A DNA stretch of 64,000 nucleotides from Oscheius onirici. Lineage: Eukaryota; Nematoda; Chromadorea; Rhabditida; Rhabditidae. Of this stretch, positions 60,198 through 64,000 are shown in pieces. A model generated the notes under the pieces. The model was not told the origin of the DNA. It searched no databases and saw nothing but the letters and a program-made list of their open reading frames with translations. Location: positions 2,988,398-3,052,397 of the forward strand of contig OW051469.1 in NCBI GenBank assembly GCA_932521025.1, in the 5' to 3' direction. Positions within the stretch are counted from its first letter, which is position 1; each line of letters begins with the position of its first letter. A program made the translations under genes and the position numbers.

Positions 60198-62057
60198 ATG
60201 CCGCGGGTAGTGCATCTCCTACTGCTCCTTCCCTTGGCCTGGGCTATTCCAGTAGACAACGGAGTTGAAGGCGAGCCTGAGATTGAATGTGGTCCTACTT
60301 CCATCACCGTCAACTTCAACACGCGGAATCCTTTCGCTGGACACGTTTATGTCAAGGGACTTTTCGACCAGAAGGAGTGCAGAAATGACGAAGGAGGCAG
60401 ACAGGTAAGAGAGTCTCCCGCGCGTGAACATTTTGCCCACTTTAAACAGCTCTTTTTTGGTCTAGAAAACTAATCAAGACGGTGTGAGACTGTCAGACGC
60501 TCTGAGAACTTATCTAGAGTCTCTCTCTCTCTCTCTCTGATCTAGATCACTTCCAGACAGCTGGAAGACAGTATTAGTCGAGAAGAGTAGCTTAAAACCA
60601 AAGACCCAATGAGACAGTCTACTGAATTTTCTTGAACCAGATCGTCCAGATAGAAAAAGCCTAAGAGACAGACAGATTAGTAGACGAGAGTCCAGAGTCA
60701 GGAGAGCCCCATCCAGACTCTCTACGAGAATATGGAGTCTTTGGACAAGTGAGAGTGAGAGTTGAGAGATAGGGACCCATTGAGGGAGTCTGTCAAGTGT
60801 TTTTTATCTAGACCACAGAGTCAAGAGAAACAGCTAGAATATGAGGCGATGATAGTCAAGAACTGGCCTTTAAAGTCAGACTGCCTTTGATACATAATTC
60901 ATTTTGATACAGAAGAGATTTTACCCAAAGACTCATTTTTGATCTGGATCACTTTTTCAATGAAACTGTCCAGGTAGCCGGAATCGAGCTTGCCTTCGAC
61001 AGCTGCAACGTCGCCCGCACTCGCTCTCTCAATCCCAGAGGAGTCTTCGTCTCGACTACCGTCGTCGTTTCTTTCCATCCTCAGTTCGTGACCAAGGTCG
61101 ACAGGTGCTCATTCCTGTCTCTCTGTCTCTTATCCCAATATTTAGAGCCTACCGTATCCAATGCTTCTACATGGAGGCCGACAAGACTGTTTCTACAAAC
61201 ATTGAGGTCTCTGACCTGACTACCGTCTTCCAGACACAGGTCGTCCCGATGCCCATCTGCAAGTATGAGCTCCTCAATGGTGGACCTACTGGAGAGCCAG
61301 TTCAGTTTGCGACCATTGGTCAGCAGGTGAGAGAATAGAGAGAGAGAGAGAGAGACTCATACTCTTTCAGATCTACCACAAGTGGACTTGCGACTCTGAG
61401 ACCCAGGACACCTTCTGTGCCGTGGTTCACAGCTGTACCGTCGATGACGGAAATGGAGATACTGTCCAAATCTTGGACGAGGACGGTTGTGCTCTTGACC
61501 GCTTCCTCTTGAACAATCTCGAGTATCCTACTGATCTCATGGCTGGTCAGGTTGGTCACTTTTTTATAAGTCAGTTGACTGAAGCTTTAGGAGGCCCACG
61601 TTTATAAGTACGCCGACAGATCGCAGCTCTTCTACCAGTGCCAGATCAGCATCAGTATTAAGGAGCCGAACAGCGAGTGTCCCAGACCCCAGTGTGCTGA
61701 ACCCCAAGGATTTGGAGCTCTGAAGCACAACCAGACTCAAGCTCAGTTCTTCAGAGTCTTGAGAAAGAGGTTAGTCTCTCTGCCTCTCTCAACTCATCAA
61801 TTTCCAGAGCCATCGAGACCGAACAGATCCTCGACGTCCGTGCCGAACTCAACACTCTCGACGTCCTGGACGGAGAACTCCCTGGAGTTCCCTCTGCCGC
61901 TGCCCTCGTCTCTGCTCCTGAGCACATTGTCGTCGACGGCGTCTGCATGACTTATCAGGTTATGTCTCTCCTCGTTGCTCTTTGCATCTTCTCCGTCGCT
62001 CTCGGAACAGTGGCAGCCTTCTCGGCCATCATGTGCTCAAGGGGAAAGAGAGTCTAA
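60198..62057 (+). CDS. ZP-domain cuticlin B
   Basis: Exons 60198-60404, 60974-61104, 61146-61326, 61371-61550, 61591-61769 and 61808-62057; 375 aa. Signal peptide MPRVVHLLLLLPLAWA, ZP domain with the same blocks as cuticlin A (ECGPTSITVNFNTRN; RAYRIQCFYMEADKTV; CAVVHSCTVDDGNGD; FYQCQISISIKEPN), a furin-type site RVLRKRAIE, and a C-terminal membrane anchor (VMSLLVALCIFSVALGTVAA). The two proteins are nearly identical across the ZP domain but unrelated after the furin site. Cuticlin A has one intron in FQT|VVPMP that B lacks. An AATAAA follows at 62131. The gene converges with the 63-aa gene on the other strand, their polyadenylation signals lying about 20 bp apart. Confidence 0.93.
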
Positions 62058-62172
62058 CTCTCTATCCCTCTCCAGAATCTCTCTTTATCTCATGACTTCG
62101 TTATAGTTATTGTGCAATGCTGCTTCAGCAATAAATTATATATTTTTTAAGATTTATTCAGTGTGATATCAT

Positions 62173-62439
62173 TCAGTTACCAGTCAGCTGGAGACCACCT
62201 TCTCCGGCAGCATGGACGACCAGTTGTTGCTTGATAAGTTGACCTGAAAATGGGTTTCGTGAGAGAGACAGAGAGACTGAGAGTCAAGGAGACAAAGAGC
62301 AGTATTTCGAAAGCTAACCTGTCTCTTGCGCAGCTTCCAGAAGCTTCTTTTCTCCTCTGAAATAGTCTCTCCAAATGAGACCAATACAGTAGAAGTGGTA
62401 GAGAACAGTAAGAATATGGACAAGAGCTCGAAGATCCAT
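62173..62439 (-). CDS. 63-aa membrane peptide
   Basis: Exons 62439-62319 and 62243-62173 make 64 codons with the stop. The peptide MDLRALVHILTVLYHFYCIG continues into LIWRDYF and then a helical tail (GEKKLLEAAQETGQLIKQQL). One hydrophobic span of about 22 residues suggests a single-pass membrane protein. AATAAA follows the stop on this strand. A second frame across the first exon starts only at a non-ATG codon and is less likely. The family is not recognised. Confidence 0.6.
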
Positions 62440-63718
62440 TGGTAGACAGACAAGGAATTGAGGGGCTTGTTATCAGTCTTTCACTGCTCTCTTTTATAGA
62501 GTGCCCTTGGCAATTTTGGCCGGAAAACGGTCCTTATCAGAAAGTGCCGTCACGGATCGTGGACGAGATGAGTCAAGAAGTGTAGTTTGTAAGGAGCCGA
62601 TTTGTCATTTGAAGCTGAGAGATTGCACAATTTGGACGGATTGGGTGAGTAAGGGACCCTTATCAGGAAAACTACTGGTTTCACTCCATCTCTGTCCCTT
62701 TTCCCTTCTTACTCAGTCAGTGTTACGAGGTGTCGAGTTGCGCCTGTTTGCTCCGGACGAACTGGGTTGCATCATTGCTCAAACAATCTCTCCGGAAACG
62801 TGAGGTGGGCAACTGGACTGGTCAATCTATCTCCTGCGGGCATGTTCCCTGACCATTGTGACTGTCTAATTGATCCCGGTGCGAAGAGTCACCTCTCCTC
62901 GCCTTTGGGAGAAAGTGCGAAAGGGAACACTTGAGAAGAAGACAAACAGGGCTGAGAGTATAAGGACTGGGAAGGAGTAAGTTTTCTTTGGGAACTGGGA
63001 GAGACAGAGACTGTGACTCTTGGCAAACAGTCCTAATCCTTCCTGAGAAATCCAATCACTCATTCCCTCTGCCACTGACCAAATATGACTGACCGAGAAG
63101 TCCAAAAGGACTACCGCTGCGGTAGGTAAGCAAACGAGAGAATAAGAGGCTACGGGTCAAGTTTCACACCTACTCTGGAGAGTCTAGATGACGTGGGAAA
63201 GGGTTATGAAAGGCCCTTATCAAAGTACCTAATTTCGAGCCTTTCAGTCTTATCGATGCTCTTCTGCACAGCTGACTCTCCAGCATTTGGCAGCTACATT
63301 TTAGTTCTCATTTTTCAGTTTGTCTCTCTCTTGTTAGCTCACTTGTTTTTGTCGACTATTTCGAAAGTCTTTGCTCTGTCACAACAAGAGAGACCGACCG
63401 TTGTAAAGCTGTTCGTTTTGAATAAACAGAAAGTCCGGATAACCTTGCCTTTCAAAGCATATATGTTAGATTCGAGAGTACATTGGTCTTCCGGATCAGT
63501 GTCTGATTCTCACAGTTTCTCCAAAAATTCTTCTACATATCCATATGATTAACAGTCGTTGACGCTTCTTCGGAACGACCTGAACTGCCTTCATTTTGAG
63601 CTAGGACTCTTTGACAGTTATCTGTCTACTAGTCTAAATTCAACTTCTGCTAGACTTCTCAAAAGTTTTTTTTTAAAAAGCCAGAAACATTTTCGGTTAT
63701 CCGGGGATAAATCTTGAC
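62440..63718. other. Intergenic region at the right of the window
   Basis: No gene recognised in 1.3 kb. A TATA-like ttttatag near 62493 could serve the 63-aa gene on the other strand. The G+C-rich word pair CCGGGCC near 63845 is just inside the next putative gene. Confidence 0.4.
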
Positions 63719-64000
63719 ATGAATCGCACGTCTCTAAAAATTGTATATGTTGAATTTTTGAGCGTCTTTCTCTTTTCCTTGGCTACGTTTTATAAAGCAA
63801 GTAAGTACTTTTTTGGACCCTTCCAGGGACTAGACCTGGTTGACGGGCCGGGCCTGGGCTTGATATCTCCGGCCCGGCTCAAAACTAGGTCTACCAGGAA
63901 CCAAATCTACAGAACTCATGTCTTCTCAATGTATAAAGAGTATAACCGCTATCTAATGTCTCTCTGGTCCAGAGAAATAGTTTTGCTCTACCCTCTGTAA
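63719..64000 (+). CDS. Possible first exon of a gene cut by the window edge
   Basis: ATG at 63719 opens MNRTSLKIVYVEFLSVFLFS followed by LATFYKAS and a good donor (gcaa|gtaagt) at about 63800. This reads like a signal peptide or first membrane span. The frame stays open to the window end, but the part past the donor contains a G+C-rich inverted word and is probably intron. Without the rest the product is unknown. Confidence 0.35.
   Translation: MNRTSLKIVYVEFLSVFLFSLATFYKASKYFFGPFQGLDLVDGPGLGLISPARLKTRSTRNQIYRTHVFSMYKEYNRYLMSLWSREIVLLYPL

Overview
The window is nematode nuclear DNA. The genes are split by short introns with a strong pyrimidine-cag 3' splice site. They include a cuticle collagen with the nematode N-terminal domain, an SXP/RAL-2 (DUF148) protein and two ZP-domain cuticlins, families that are nematode-specific or greatly expanded in nematodes. 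No operons of bacterial type, no rRNA and no viral genes were seen. The genus cannot be fixed from the sequence alone.

Layout. 2.2-20.4 kb holds one long plus-strand SLC4A11/BTR1-like transporter gene with three possible first exons. One of its introns contains an intact tRNA-Phe gene and a complete cuticle collagen gene on the other strand. 20.6-43.4 kb is a run of minus-strand genes: SXP/RAL-2 protein, small coiled-coil protein, 7TM receptor, ENPP-type phosphodiesterase with one in-frame stop, an unrecognised 229-aa protein and an ABCC/MRP transporter. 44.9-49.5 kb is a transposon-rich island with a Merlin-type DNA transposon, two derived or unrelated inverted-repeat elements and a small family of secreted cysteine-rich proteins (one intact copy, two broken). 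49.6-64 kb holds a nucleoside hydrolase (-), ankyrin protein (+), cytochrome P450 (-), small basic protein (+), two tandem cuticlins (+), a 63-aa membrane peptide (-) and the start of a possible gene at the right edge.

Functionally the window mixes cuticle building (collagen, two furin-processed cuticlins), membrane transport (SLC4A11, ABCC), metabolism (P450, nucleoside hydrolase, ENPP), signalling (7TM receptor) and secreted nematode-specific products (SXP/RAL-2, cysteine-rich peptide). These look like neighbours rather than one pathway.

The most unusual signals are: (i) a dispersed short repeat, seen as more than 50 copies between 2.7 and 27.9 kb and none beyond; (ii) a Merlin element (8-bp target duplication) with two nearby non-autonomous elements whose tips and duplication length match; (iii) three candidate first exons that all end in the same phase and join one common exon; (iv) a 40-nt collagen intron bounded by a 12-bp direct repeat that carries both splice sites; (v) an ENPP gene whose only lesion is one TAG codon; (vi) an inverted copy of an SXP exon that has the better splice site, beside a 1.37-kb foldback. 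All exon models were made by eye from splice signals, reading frame and family resemblance; phase sums close to multiples of three for every complete model.
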